64,000 bases of DNA. Origin: JANXQG01 sp964615095. Lineage in GTDB: Bacteria; Planctomycetota; Planctomycetia; Pirellulales; Thermoguttaceae. The notes beneath the pieces were generated by a model. It ran no database searches. It saw only the letters and a program-made list of their open reading frames with translations, and was not told the origin of the DNA. The stretch covers positions 1-64,000 of the forward strand of contig CAZTPX010000026.1 of NCBI GenBank assembly GCA_964615095.1, read 5' to 3'. The translations under genes and the position numbers were made by a program. This document shows positions 53,443-61,527 of this stretch, piece by piece; position 1 is the first letter of the stretch; every line of letters begins with the position of its first letter.

Positions 53443-53586
53443 CTACAGCCGCGGGTCAACCGGTTCGCTTTCCAACGCCAGCACGCCGAAAACGCACTCG
53501 TGGACGCGGCGCAACGGCTCACGATTTCCCGATCCGCTGGGGCCGATGAGGACGACGAGGGAGACTTTGGGGATGCAGATGCTCAT
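53443..53586 (-). pseudogene. pnkp: 47-codon remnant of pnkp (polynucleotide kinase-phosphatase), internal deletion
   Basis: The intact small frame starts at ATG 53586, overlapping the stop of the upstream gene as ATGA. Its first 20 residues are MSICIPKVSLVVLIGPSGSG, the usual start of bacterial Pnkp up to its Walker A motif. The next 27 (NREPLRRVHECVFGVLALES, then EPVDPRL) match from memory the extreme C-terminus of Pnkp proteins. About 800 intervening codons are missing, yet the frame is preserved. Full Pnkp is about 850 residues and, with Hen1, repairs ribotoxin-cut RNA. The Walker A Lys is lost, so the product cannot be a kinase. Recognition is by eye. Confidence 0.75.
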
Positions 53587-54632
53587 AGCGGCCACTCAGT
53601 ATGATATCGCTTCGTGAGAGCTCGGTTGGGTCTGATTGCTTGTTGCAAGGTGCGCTGGAACAGCGACGTTACCATTCTTGTGTCGTGCAAGTGCTGCGCC
53701 GTCGAACTTGCCTGGCCCTGGCGACGGAAGAAAACCATTGGGTTGCGCTCGTGGTGCCCTTGTTGTGACGTAGCGTTCTTCAGTATTTCGAGAACCTCGA
53801 CGAAATCGAAGGTCTTGGCGGGAGCATCGACAAACTCGTCCGTTTGATCTTTGAGATATCGAAGACGGGCTGATCCGTCGCTGCCGATTTCAAGCGTCCA
53901 AGGTCGCCACATCAAGAGGCCAATCATCTTGACGGGCGACTGGTTCTCTTTCAGGAATTGCATTCCCTCTTGATCATTTGCGCCAAACCAGTAACTGTCT
54001 TGCCAGGGATGCGAGACAAGCACATGTCCCCAGAGTCGGAACTCATCATCGTTTGAATGCACGTACTCCCCCTTAGTCCAGACCGGGGTCGTAAGGGCAC
54101 GCTGTGCTTCAAAGAGCGCGGACAACGCATCATCAGACAGGCAGACTTGCGATCCAAACGTCATTTCTTGCAAGACGAAAGAAGTCAGAAACCGTGACAG
54201 TGAATCACAGACGAGCCTTTCGCCTCGAAACAGCTCCCCCTCCTCGTCGAACTGATCGCCGCAACACCAAACGGGAGGATCTTCGCCATGCCCAAGTGTC
54301 CGACAATCCCATACCGCTTGATTTTCTTCGAGAAAAATGACCTTTCCATCGGGTGCTACTTCTAGTCGGCTGAGTGCAAGAAGGTTGTCTTGCGTCGCGA
54401 AGACGGGAACGACGTTTACAAATTGTTCCGGGTTCTGCCAAGTGGGCCAACGTCCAGCGAACTCGTACAATCGGTAGAGCGGCGTCGGGAGAGCGTGTGC
54501 TGCCAGAGATTCGGATGGTTCCCCGAAGGATGCTTGCCGTGGCCCAAGCCAGAACTCGATGAACTCGCACAGGGCATCCATGCGGGCACTAGCGTTGATG
54601 GCCTCTTCTATTCTCGGATGAAACGTGCCCAT
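53583..54632 (-). CDS. SMI1/KNR4 (SUKH)-like protein
   Basis: The 349-residue soluble protein has a SMI1/KNR4-type pattern: LPTPLYRLYEFAGRWPTW, NLLALSRLEVAPDGKVIFLEENQAVW, EDPPVW and LSRFLTSFVLQEM. SUKH-family proteins are widespread and many are immunity proteins against polymorphic toxins. No toxin gene is adjacent, and residues about 190-300 are an extra segment not explained by SUKH alone. Its stop overlaps the pnkp remnant start by four bases. That junction suggests a rearrangement placed it where a pnkp-operon gene once lay. Its lower GC content than glnD is consistent with transfer. Confidence 0.65.
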   Translation of the reverse strand: MGTFHPRIEEAINASARMDALCEFIEFWLGPRQASFGEPSESLAAHALPTPLYRLYEFAGRWPTWQNPEQFVNVVPVFATQDNLLALSRLEVAPDGKVIFLEENQAVWDCRTLGHGEDPPVWCCGDQFDEEGELFRGERLVCDSLSRFLTSFVLQEMTFGSQVCLSDDALSALFEAQRALTTPVWTKGEYVHSNDDEFRLWGHVLVSHPWQDSYWFGANDQEGMQFLKENQSPVKMIGLLMWRPWTLEIGSDGSARLRYLKDQTDEFVDAPAKTFDFVEVLEILKNATSQQGHHERNPMVFFRRQGQASSTAQHLHDTRMVTSLFQRTLQQAIRPNRALTKRYHTEWPL

Positions 54633-54925
54633 CTGCTGGCCCTTTCGATTGTCGGAATGAGTCTTCTGTTTTACTGAAGTATGTCAAGAATGTGCGACCA
54701 CTAATTGATGAGCTTCCGCTCGGGTTGGCAGCTCGCATTTGTCGGCGAGTTTCCGGACGACGTTCTCGGGACTGCTCTCTCACGACGCTGCCGGCTTCTA
54801 TCTGGCACTGCCCCCAACGAAAAGCTGTCTCGCAATACACCGTTCAGGGTATTCGCAAACCTTCGGTTTGTTCCTAGGATTCTCCTGGCCGAATCTACTT
54901 TCAAAACACAGAAAATGACAACTCT

Positions 54926-55384
54926 ATGCGACACTTTCTCTACTGCGATACGGTAGGCCCCATAGGTTCCGTCGGTCTCCTCTTGCTGCGGCTGGCAATG
55001 GGCGCGGCATTCCTGCTCCACGGCTGGCCGAAAATCCAACACCCGGTGGACTGGATGGGAGCCGGCGCGCCGGTTCCGGCGGTCTTCCAGGCCCTGGCCG
55101 CGATTGCCGAATTCGGTGGAGGCATGGCGCTGATTGCCGGGTTGCTCACGCGTTTGGCCTCGCTGGGAATTGCCACGAACATGATCGTGGCCCTGGCCAT
55201 GGTCCACCTGCCGCACGGCGACCCGTTCGTGGCCGATCCGGGCAAGCCGGGCGAACCGTCCTATGAATTGGCCGCCCTGTACCTTGCTTGTGCCCTCTTG
55301 TTCCTGCTCTTGGGACCAGGACGTTTCTCGCTGGACGCCATTTTCTTCAGAAAACCGCCGGAGAGCGCCGTGGGAACCAGGTAA
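54926..55384 (+). CDS. DoxX-family membrane protein
   Basis: The 152-residue protein has four membrane helices with the DoxX pattern: LLLRLAMGAAFLLHGWPKIQ, ALAAIAEFGGGMALIAGLLT, ATNMIVALAMVHLPHGDPF and YELAALYLACALLFLLLGPG. DoxX-like proteins are linked to redox and thiol homeostasis at the membrane; the exact activity is unclear. The start has no strong Shine-Dalgarno. In the 293 bases before it (54633-54925) I see no gene, only weak features. Confidence 0.85.
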   Translation: MRHFLYCDTVGPIGSVGLLLLRLAMGAAFLLHGWPKIQHPVDWMGAGAPVPAVFQALAAIAEFGGGMALIAGLLTRLASLGIATNMIVALAMVHLPHGDPFVADPGKPGEPSYELAALYLACALLFLLLGPGRFSLDAIFFRKPPESAVGTR

Positions 55385-55395
55385 GAGTTACGTCC

Positions 55396-56787
55396 TCAGA
55401 CGATCTCCCAGCCTTTGCGGCGAGGCTCGTTGATCAGGGCGTCGGCCGCGGGCGTGCCAGGTATTTTGAGGTTCGCCGCGTCCCAGGCGATCGGCTTGCC
55501 CAGGCGCAAGGCGAGAACTCCCAGCAATACCAACTCGGTGAGTTTGGCGCCGTACTGGAAATTGGCACTGGCCGCTGGGCCGCCCTTGCAGGCCTCGATC
55601 CAGTCGCGGTGATGGCCCTTTGATCGGGCCAACGTCTTCGGCGGCTTCTTGTAGGCGGCCGTCTTCTCGTAGGGCAGCAGTCGCTGCTGGCCGGCCCAGC
55701 CTTCGGTGAGCAGCTTGCCCTTGTCGCCGATGAAGAGCACGCCATGGTCGGGCAATCGCCGCCCCGCGCCCATCTCCTTCGGCCAGGGCGGTTGCAGCCC
55801 GCCATCGTACCAGGTGATCTTCACCGGGGGCTTGTCGCCGCGGGGGCCGAACTCGTAGTAGATGATTTCGCCGTGCGGCGCGATCTCGCCGTTCATTTCG
55901 CCCGCCGGCAGGGCCTGCACGCTCAAGGGGACGTCGAGATCCAGTGCCCAGAGCGAGTTGTCCAGGTCGTGGCAGCCGAAGTCGCCCATCGTGCCCGTGC
56001 CGAAGTCCCAGAAATCGCGCCACTTGACCGGGGCATAGGCCGAGTGGAATGGCCGCGGCTGACGCGGACCCAGCCACAAGTCCCAGTTCAGCCCGGCGGG
56101 CATGGCCACCGTATCCGTGGGCCGGCCCGTGAGCGACGGGTTGAACCGCCCGGCGCCGACCCAGACCTGGACCTCGCGAACGGGGCCGATCGCGCCGTCC
56201 CAGATCCACTCGCAGGTCTGGCGGATCGTCTCGCGGGAGTGCCCGAAATTGCCCAACTGTGTGGCTAGGCCCGTCTCCTTGGCCACCTCGGCTACCTTGC
56301 GGGCCTCCCAGAGGTTGTGTGTGAGCGGCTTCTCACAGTAGACGTGCTTGCCCGCGCGCATGGCGAGCACCGACACGTAAGCGTGCAGATGGTCCGGCGT
56401 GGCACAGAGGACGGCGTCGACGGCCTTTTCCTTTTCCAGCATCAGGCGGAAGTCTTCGTAGGCGGCGCAGCGGAAGTTGGGGGTCTTCTGGCCGTAATGC
56501 CTCTCGATCTCGCCCTTGACCGGCAGGCGTCCGACATAGCCCTTGTAGTAGAATGCGTCGACATTCCAGCTTTCCGCGGGATCGGCGATGGCAACCACTT
56601 GCACGTCCGGCTCCTGAAACAGGGCACGCGTATTTTCCCGTCCTTGGCCGCCCGCGCCCACCAGGGCCACGTTGACCTTCTCGCTGGGCGGGACGAAGCG
56701 TGGTCCGCCAAGCACGTGGCGGGGAACGACAATGGCCGCCGCCGTGGCGGCAACCGAACCGAGGAACCGACGGCGCGTAGTTTTCAT
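55396..56787 (-). CDS. Tat-exported Gfo/Idh/MocA family oxidoreductase
   Basis: The 463-residue protein has a twin-arginine signal (TTRRRFLGSVAATAAAIVVP), Rossmann start VNVALVGAGGQGREN, the family motif HVYCEKPLTHNLWEARKVAE (with the EKP Lys), GNFGHSRETIRQTCEWIWDG, and C-terminal WDFGTGTMGDFGCHDLDNSLWAL. It is a second exported member of this family in the window and differs clearly from the 14398 gene. It probably acts on a sugar with a bound NAD(P). It is convergent with DoxX (11 bases between stops) and divergent from the DUF3472-like gene. Confidence 0.9.
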   Translation of the reverse strand: MKTTRRRFLGSVAATAAAIVVPRHVLGGPRFVPPSEKVNVALVGAGGQGRENTRALFQEPDVQVVAIADPAESWNVDAFYYKGYVGRLPVKGEIERHYGQKTPNFRCAAYEDFRLMLEKEKAVDAVLCATPDHLHAYVSVLAMRAGKHVYCEKPLTHNLWEARKVAEVAKETGLATQLGNFGHSRETIRQTCEWIWDGAIGPVREVQVWVGAGRFNPSLTGRPTDTVAMPAGLNWDLWLGPRQPRPFHSAYAPVKWRDFWDFGTGTMGDFGCHDLDNSLWALDLDVPLSVQALPAGEMNGEIAPHGEIIYYEFGPRGDKPPVKITWYDGGLQPPWPKEMGAGRRLPDHGVLFIGDKGKLLTEGWAGQQRLLPYEKTAAYKKPPKTLARSKGHHRDWIEACKGGPAASANFQYGAKLTELVLLGVLALRLGKPIAWDAANLKIPGTPAADALINEPRRKGWEIV

Positions 56788-56860
56788 AATGGATTTCCCA
56801 TGAACTTGGTTTGCTACTATAATGGGCAGTACGGAGGGTGATTGTCAATAGCCCCAAACC

Positions 56861-57739
56861 ATGACGACCATGAAAGCCACAATTTTTTCGGCAGTTGCCG
56901 CCAGCCTGCTGTTTTTCTGTGCCCAGGCCAACGCCCAGCATCTCTGGTGGGACCTGCAGGGGCAAGGCGACGCCACTTGCCTATATGGGGAGATCACGGT
57001 CCTGGCGACCGCTCCCAACATCTACTACTGCGGGGCAAACTGGCACCCCGGCGAGCCGGCGGGCGGCTACTGCGGCATCCAGCACAACGGCGGGCAAGAA
57101 CATCGCACGATCTTCTCCATTTGGGATACGGCCCCCAAGCTGCACCCCACGGTCACGGAGGCCGACGCCGCGACGATCTTCAGTCGCTTCGGCGGCGAGG
57201 GCGAGGGCGCGCATACGCACATGCTCTGGGACTGGAAGGTGGGCGACACCTTCCAGTTCTTCGTGCAGAAGACTCCCGGCGTGAAGGCCGGTAGCACGGA
57301 TGCCCGCTACTACGTTTTCGATCGGCAGCAGGAGAAGTGGCGGCACAGCGCGACGATCGGCAGCCCCGACGGCGGCAAGAAGAGCGTGGCGACCCTGGGC
57401 GGCGGCTTGAACTCGTTCCTGGAAAACTTTTCGGGCCGGGACCATGCCGTGCCCAAGCTGGCCCTGTATCGGCTCTGGCTGGGGCCAAGCGTGAAGGGCC
57501 TGAAATGCCTGACCAAGGCGGGCGGCGACGGTACGTGGGGCCAATTGCACGGCGCGTATTTCCTGGCCGAGGGCGACGTGGCGGCCCTGCGCAGTGTCTT
57601 TGCCCGCTTGCAGGATCGCTATGGCCGGCCCCTCATGGCGGAGAAGGGCAAGGCCCTTGCACCGCTCGCCGACATTGCCCCGGACAAGGCGGTGATCGAG
57701 GCCTTACAGCACTTGCCCCGCGCCAAGGCAACGAAGTGA
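56861..57739 (+). CDS. Secreted DUF3472-like protein
   Basis: The 292-residue protein has a signal peptide (cut near ANAQ); ATG 56870 is an alternative start. Landmarks are GGYCGIQHNGGQEHRTIFSIWD, AHTHMLWDWKVGDTFQFFVQ, ARYYVFDRQQEKWRHSATI and LNSFLENFSGRDHAVPKLALYRLWLG. These resemble DUF3472 proteins, beta-rich secreted proteins of unknown role found in planctomycetes and Bacteroidota. Five or so Trp residues in the N-terminal half may form a binding face. It is divergent from the Gfo/Idh/MocA gene and may share a control region with it. Confidence 0.6.
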   Translation: MTTMKATIFSAVAASLLFFCAQANAQHLWWDLQGQGDATCLYGEITVLATAPNIYYCGANWHPGEPAGGYCGIQHNGGQEHRTIFSIWDTAPKLHPTVTEADAATIFSRFGGEGEGAHTHMLWDWKVGDTFQFFVQKTPGVKAGSTDARYYVFDRQQEKWRHSATIGSPDGGKKSVATLGGGLNSFLENFSGRDHAVPKLALYRLWLGPSVKGLKCLTKAGGDGTWGQLHGAYFLAEGDVAALRSVFARLQDRYGRPLMAEKGKALAPLADIAPDKAVIEALQHLPRAKATK

Positions 57740-57754
57740 GTGTGTTCGCGTTGC

Positions 57755-59341
57755 TCAATGCGCTCCAATGCAGTAGAGGCATCCGGGCGTGCGGTAATAC
57801 ATCCGCGCCGCTTCGAAGATCGGCGTCGACACGTTCTGCGCCTGAGTCTTGCTGTCGTCGGACTCCTTGATGACGTTGCGTGCGACCTCGACGTAGCGCC
57901 TGCCCGGCTTGATGACGATCGTTGTCCCTTGGTTATCCATCAGGTAAATCAGATTGCCCGCCAGCGTCGGGCTGGCCGAGGCGCCGGCCCAATTCCAGTA
58001 CTCGGTGCGCGGCGTCATGGCCAGCAGCTTACGGTAGACCGGCGCGCCGCTGGCGGCATCGTGAACGGTCAGCCCGCCACCCTGGGTCAACTGGTAGATC
58101 AGGCCGTCAACCCACAGTGGCGAAGCGGTGTAGGAGCGATCGAAGGGGTGTTTCTTGTCCTCGGGAAGTTCGGTGCTGGCCCAGTCGAAACTGAACGTGT
58201 GGACTGCGGCAGGCCACTTGCCCTGTGTGCCCGCGGGAAGCCGGAACGCCTTGAATCCCAGCTTTTCGCTGTTGCGCGGGTAGCCGACCCAGGCGTAAAC
58301 GAAAGGCCCCTGGACGATCGGCGTCGCCACGGCATCGCCCAGGACCCGCTCGCCCCAGATCGGCTTGCCGTCGCTGATGCGCGTGAAAAAGCCCGACTGG
58401 AAGCACGCCACCTGCTCGTTGCCCACGCTTAGGCGAAACAAGGAACCGTACGTATTGCCGGCTTCGTTCGGGTTGGCCCAGAGCAGCCTGCCCGTGGCCG
58501 CGTCGTAGGCCCGCATTTCGGCGGCCCAGACCACGAAGTGGTTCTCGCAGAGTAGCGGGCTGGCGAAGTTGCCGTGCTCGCTCCCGCCGCCTCCACCGCG
58601 GTTGATCCACTGGCGATTGCCGTCCTTGTCGTAGCAGGCCGCGACCCCCGTAGTGAAGAAGGCGTAAACCCGCTGGCCGTCGCTGCTGGGCGTCGGACCG
58701 CTGAAGCCGAAGACCTCCTGGGCCCAATAGCGATCGAAACGCGCCTTGTCGACCGTGTGCTGGAGCTTCTTGATCTCCTTGTCGAGTTCCCGCTTCCGCA
58801 GCAGCGCGGGGGGCGTCGGACCGCCGGGGCCGGCGATTGCCGCCGACCGCATGGCATTCAGCGTCTTGACCGCGTCGGCATTGGCCTTGGCCAATTGCGG
58901 CAGAAGCGGATCGAGCTTCGCGGCGTAGGCCGGATTGGCCTGGCGCTGGCCGGCCGGCACTGCCTCAGATTCCGGATTGGAGCGGATCCAGAGGATGCGG
59001 CCCGTCTGCTTGTCCAGGCATACCAGGTCCGAAACCTCACTGGTGAGGAAGATCCGATCGCCGACAATGATCGGCGAGGAGACGCTGGTGTTGGGCAGGG
59101 GCGTCATCCAGACGATCCCCTTCGCGGCGTAGCCGGCACCGACGCGCTTGCGCTGCCAGAACGTGGGCGGAGTGGCGCCGGGGAATCGCCCGCTGCCGTC
59201 GCCGCGCCAACCGATCGGTCGTTGTGGAGACGGGAAGAAACTGGGTGAACCCAACGGCCCGCCACTGGGGGCCTGGCCGGAGGCGATGGTGATCCAGGTC
59301 GATGCCGCAAGAAACACCAAGAGCAGCGCGGCGTGTCGCAT
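57755..59341 (-). CDS. Secreted PQQ-type beta-propeller protein
   Basis: The 528-residue protein has a signal peptide (HAALLLVFLAASTWITIASG). Propeller blades show the PQQ-enzyme repeat pattern AxxGxxxW: LVCLDKQTGRILWIRSN, MRAYDAATGRLLWANPNEAG and LTVHDAASGAPVYRKLL. A coiled-coil insert (about residues 150-195, LRKRELDKEIKKLQHTVDKA) interrupts the first blades. Dehydrogenase active-site residues are not evident, so a binding or assembly role is more likely than catalysis. It follows the small 59398 gene by 56 bases and may be co-transcribed. Confidence 0.75.
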   Translation of the reverse strand: MRHAALLLVFLAASTWITIASGQAPSGGPLGSPSFFPSPQRPIGWRGDGSGRFPGATPPTFWQRKRVGAGYAAKGIVWMTPLPNTSVSSPIIVGDRIFLTSEVSDLVCLDKQTGRILWIRSNPESEAVPAGQRQANPAYAAKLDPLLPQLAKANADAVKTLNAMRSAAIAGPGGPTPPALLRKRELDKEIKKLQHTVDKARFDRYWAQEVFGFSGPTPSSDGQRVYAFFTTGVAACYDKDGNRQWINRGGGGGSEHGNFASPLLCENHFVVWAAEMRAYDAATGRLLWANPNEAGNTYGSLFRLSVGNEQVACFQSGFFTRISDGKPIWGERVLGDAVATPIVQGPFVYAWVGYPRNSEKLGFKAFRLPAGTQGKWPAAVHTFSFDWASTELPEDKKHPFDRSYTASPLWVDGLIYQLTQGGGLTVHDAASGAPVYRKLLAMTPRTEYWNWAGASASPTLAGNLIYLMDNQGTTIVIKPGRRYVEVARNVIKESDDSKTQAQNVSTPIFEAARMYYRTPGCLYCIGAH

Positions 59342-59397
59342 TCAAAGTTCTTTCTTCTTCCGGTGGTAGGAACAGATAAAAGGAGAAGGGGGCACGG

Positions 59398-59754
59398 TCA
59401 CTTGCCACCTCTTTTGGTTCGGCTCAATCGCAAGGTAAAGGCCGCTTCGCCAAAGCTGTCGTATTCCTTGGCAAACACTTCGTATTCTTTGCCCAGCAGC
59501 GTAAGCAGGAACTTCCCTGTGGGCTTGCGATGAAGACTGGCCCGATTGACAATTTCCTTGACGACGGCCTTTTGCAGTTTCTCGGGAATAGCCACGGCGC
59601 CAACCCCCGTGCTTCCAAGATACTGATAGGCCACCAGCTCTTGGTTCTCCCTTTCCAATTCGAGGCAATCCGCCCCTGCTGTGACGGTCTCCTCCAAAAT
59701 TCGGGTCAGTTCCCGCGACGCTTCTTTATTGGATTCATGGTTGTCTTTGGTCAT
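59398..59754 (-). CDS. Small protein resembling a GspE/PilB N-terminal domain
   Basis: The 118-residue soluble protein reads GADCLELERENQELVAYQYLG then VGAVAIPEKLQKAVVKEIVN and ends in a basic tail (RLSRTKRGGK). The pattern GADxxxxE, a Y-x-x-x-G turn, then IPxxLxxAVVxEI is reminiscent of the segment just before the ATPase core of type II secretion/type IV pilus ATPases. No Walker motif follows, so it cannot be the ATPase. The comparison is weak; treat as unknown. It is upstream of the PQQ propeller gene in the same direction. Confidence 0.5.
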   Translation of the reverse strand: MTKDNHESNKEASRELTRILEETVTAGADCLELERENQELVAYQYLGSTGVGAVAIPEKLQKAVVKEIVNRASLHRKPTGKFLLTLLGKEYEVFAKEYDSFGEAAFTLRLSRTKRGGK

Positions 59755-60022
59755 TTGATCGTTCCTCGCATTTCAAAGGTTACGAGTTGCGCGAATTCGT
59801 CTTTGCCGGGCGGGGTGGTCGGCATAGCAGCCTCATGGATGGCGTTCTAGCAGTACCACGTCAACGACAAGCATCACAGCGTTGTATAACCGCGTTGTGG
59901 TCATGGGGGCAACCCAATTCTACCTCGATGCGACGCGCCATGCCACAGGCCGCTGCTTGGCAAGAGGCGGTCGAGAATGCTCAATGCTACCTCCCCTCAT
60001 TGGAGGATGTTCCCCAGCGGGT
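59755..60022. other. Intergenic region without recognisable gene
   Basis: This is part of a 344-bp gap between divergent genes. Several short frames exist but none has a recognisable product or good start. Apart from the promoter at 60023-60051, I see nothing in it. Confidence 0.5.
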
Positions 60023-60051
60023 TTGTATCTACAATTCCTGGCATTTATAAT
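60023..60051 (+). promoter_or_regulatory. Sigma-70-type promoter of the lipoprotein gene
   Basis: -35 TTGTAT (60023-60028), 17-base spacer, perfect -10 TATAAT (60046-60051). The start codon is at 60099, giving a leader of about 40 bases. Confidence 0.7.
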
Positions 60052-60098
60052 TACTGCCCAACAGCGGGCAATCGCCGATCAAAACCAGGAGTCCCTTC

Positions 60099-61376
60099 AT
60101 GCCGGGAAAGCGTGTGCAACTGTCGCTTCTGTTCGCGTTGTTTTCATCAATGGTCTTGATCGCCGGCTGCGGTGGCATGGCCAGTGACACGGACAAATCG
60201 AGTCCGCCAGCCACGGCGACCGCACAGTCCGCTGACTCGGCAAGCGGACCGGTCGCGGCACCCAATGCCCCTCAAGCCGCGGCGACACCGGCGCCGCAAG
60301 CAGTACCCGCCGAACCGACCGATACCCGCCAATTGGTCCAGGTGCTCGATCTGAGCAAGCTGCCTGCGCCGCAGGGGGCAACGGTCGGCGAGCAGTCGCC
60401 AACACACCTGCGTGTCGGCGTACCGTTGTCGGTGCCCGCGGCGGTCGATTTCTACCGCGGCAAGCTCGCCGCCCTCGGCTGGCAGTCGGTGGGTCCAAAG
60501 ACATCCGAAAGCGTCACCGAGTCGTTTGCCCAGGTGAGCCTGGGCAAGGACGGCTACCTGCTGACGCTGATGGCCATGCCGGGCGAGCCCAAGAAAACCA
60601 CGGTCTCGATCGAACACGTCGGAAATCTCGACACGCGGACACTTCCGCGGGTTGGCGGTGCGGAGGACCAGTACAGCAGCCAGTTGGTTTCGCTGTATTT
60701 CACAACCGTAAAGGTGGACGAGGCGGCGGCCAAGTTGCGGCAACTTCTGACGGCTGACGGCTGGCAGGAATACGACCGGGCCTTCAGCCAGAAGGCGAAC
60801 CGGCCGGATGCGGCCGACTTGCTCTTCCGCAAGAAGGCATATAGCCTTCGTGTGTCGATCAACAAGCCGGCGGCCCAGCCGAACAAGAGTGCCGTTCAAT
60901 ACTTCGTGAAGACCTTAACCCGCGACTTGCCCGCGCCGGCCGATGCCAAGCATGTCGAGATCGTGGAATCGCGCTGGATCCTGATGTGCGAGGTTCCGCG
61001 CGACCTGAAGGCGACGGCCGACTACTACCGAGTGGCGATGCGGGAGATCGGCTTTTCCGCCCTGCCGCGGGAAACGCCCTTGAACAAATCGTTGACGCTC
61101 TCGTTTGAGTCGAGCGATCATGACCTGGTCCTGGTCAGCCTCATGGCCACGGATGATCATGGCACCAAGGTGAAGCTGGAAGGCTATTCGGCCGCATTCC
61201 GCGAGGCCATGAAAAAGGCCGCTGCCGACGCCGCCGCGAAGCGTGAAGCCCGCGAAAAGGCGGAAGCCGAAGCGAAAGCGGAAAGGGCCAAGGCCTGGAA
61301 AGAATCCTCCAAGAAGCAGGACGAGATGTTGGATGCGGTTCTGAAGAAAGCCTTGCAAGATGCGAAGCAACCGTAG
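60099..61376 (+). CDS. Lipoprotein with three related alpha/beta repeats
   Basis: The 425-residue protein has a lipoprotein signal (VLIAGCGG, Cys25 region) followed by a low-complexity Ala/Pro/Ser linker (to about residue 75). Three similar segments follow, each pairing a helix of the type AAVDFYRGKLAALGWQ with a strand reporting on fit (SLGKDGYLLTLMAM; LFRKKAYSLRVSI; SFESSDHDLVLVSLM). The C-terminus is a charged helix (KREAREKAEAEAKAERAKAW). It is anchored in a membrane facing the periplasm. No known family is recognised; the repeats suggest a binding rather than enzymatic role. Confidence 0.7.
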   Translation: MPGKRVQLSLLFALFSSMVLIAGCGGMASDTDKSSPPATATAQSADSASGPVAAPNAPQAAATPAPQAVPAEPTDTRQLVQVLDLSKLPAPQGATVGEQSPTHLRVGVPLSVPAAVDFYRGKLAALGWQSVGPKTSESVTESFAQVSLGKDGYLLTLMAMPGEPKKTTVSIEHVGNLDTRTLPRVGGAEDQYSSQLVSLYFTTVKVDEAAAKLRQLLTADGWQEYDRAFSQKANRPDAADLLFRKKAYSLRVSINKPAAQPNKSAVQYFVKTLTRDLPAPADAKHVEIVESRWILMCEVPRDLKATADYYRVAMREIGFSALPRETPLNKSLTLSFESSDHDLVLVSLMATDDHGTKVKLEGYSAAFREAMKKAAADAAAKREAREKAEAEAKAERAKAWKESSKKQDEMLDAVLKKALQDAKQP

Positions 61377-61380
61377 CGGT

Positions 61381-61503
61381 CAACTCGCGGTCGTGACCAA
61401 CCTGAAAATGCTCAAGCTCGACGGCCTGGAACTCCTCAAGCGCATCAAGCACGACCACCTCACCGATGCCGACATCATTATCATGAACGGCCCAGGGCAC
61501 GTA
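61381..61503 (+). pseudogene. Remnant of a response-regulator receiver domain
   Basis: Right after the lipoprotein stop, one frame reads QLAVVTNLKMLKLDGLELLK then RIKHDHLTDADIIIMNGPGHV. This matches the middle of CheY/NtrC-type receiver domains (VVTDLKMPxLDGLELLKRIK...IIIMTGxGxV). The phosphoacceptor Asp is replaced by Asn and the conserved Pro by Leu. There is no domain start, and the frame then runs antisense to the dockerin gene. It is most likely a decayed fragment rather than an expressed protein. Confidence 0.55.
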
Positions 61504-61527
61504 CCACGCGTCCCGCGACTTCCCCTT

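Noticed and set aside
53332..53604. Rightward 90-codon open frame over the pnkp remnant
   Set aside because: It reads antisense to the remnant and shows no family pattern; the leftward frame carries the recognisable motif.
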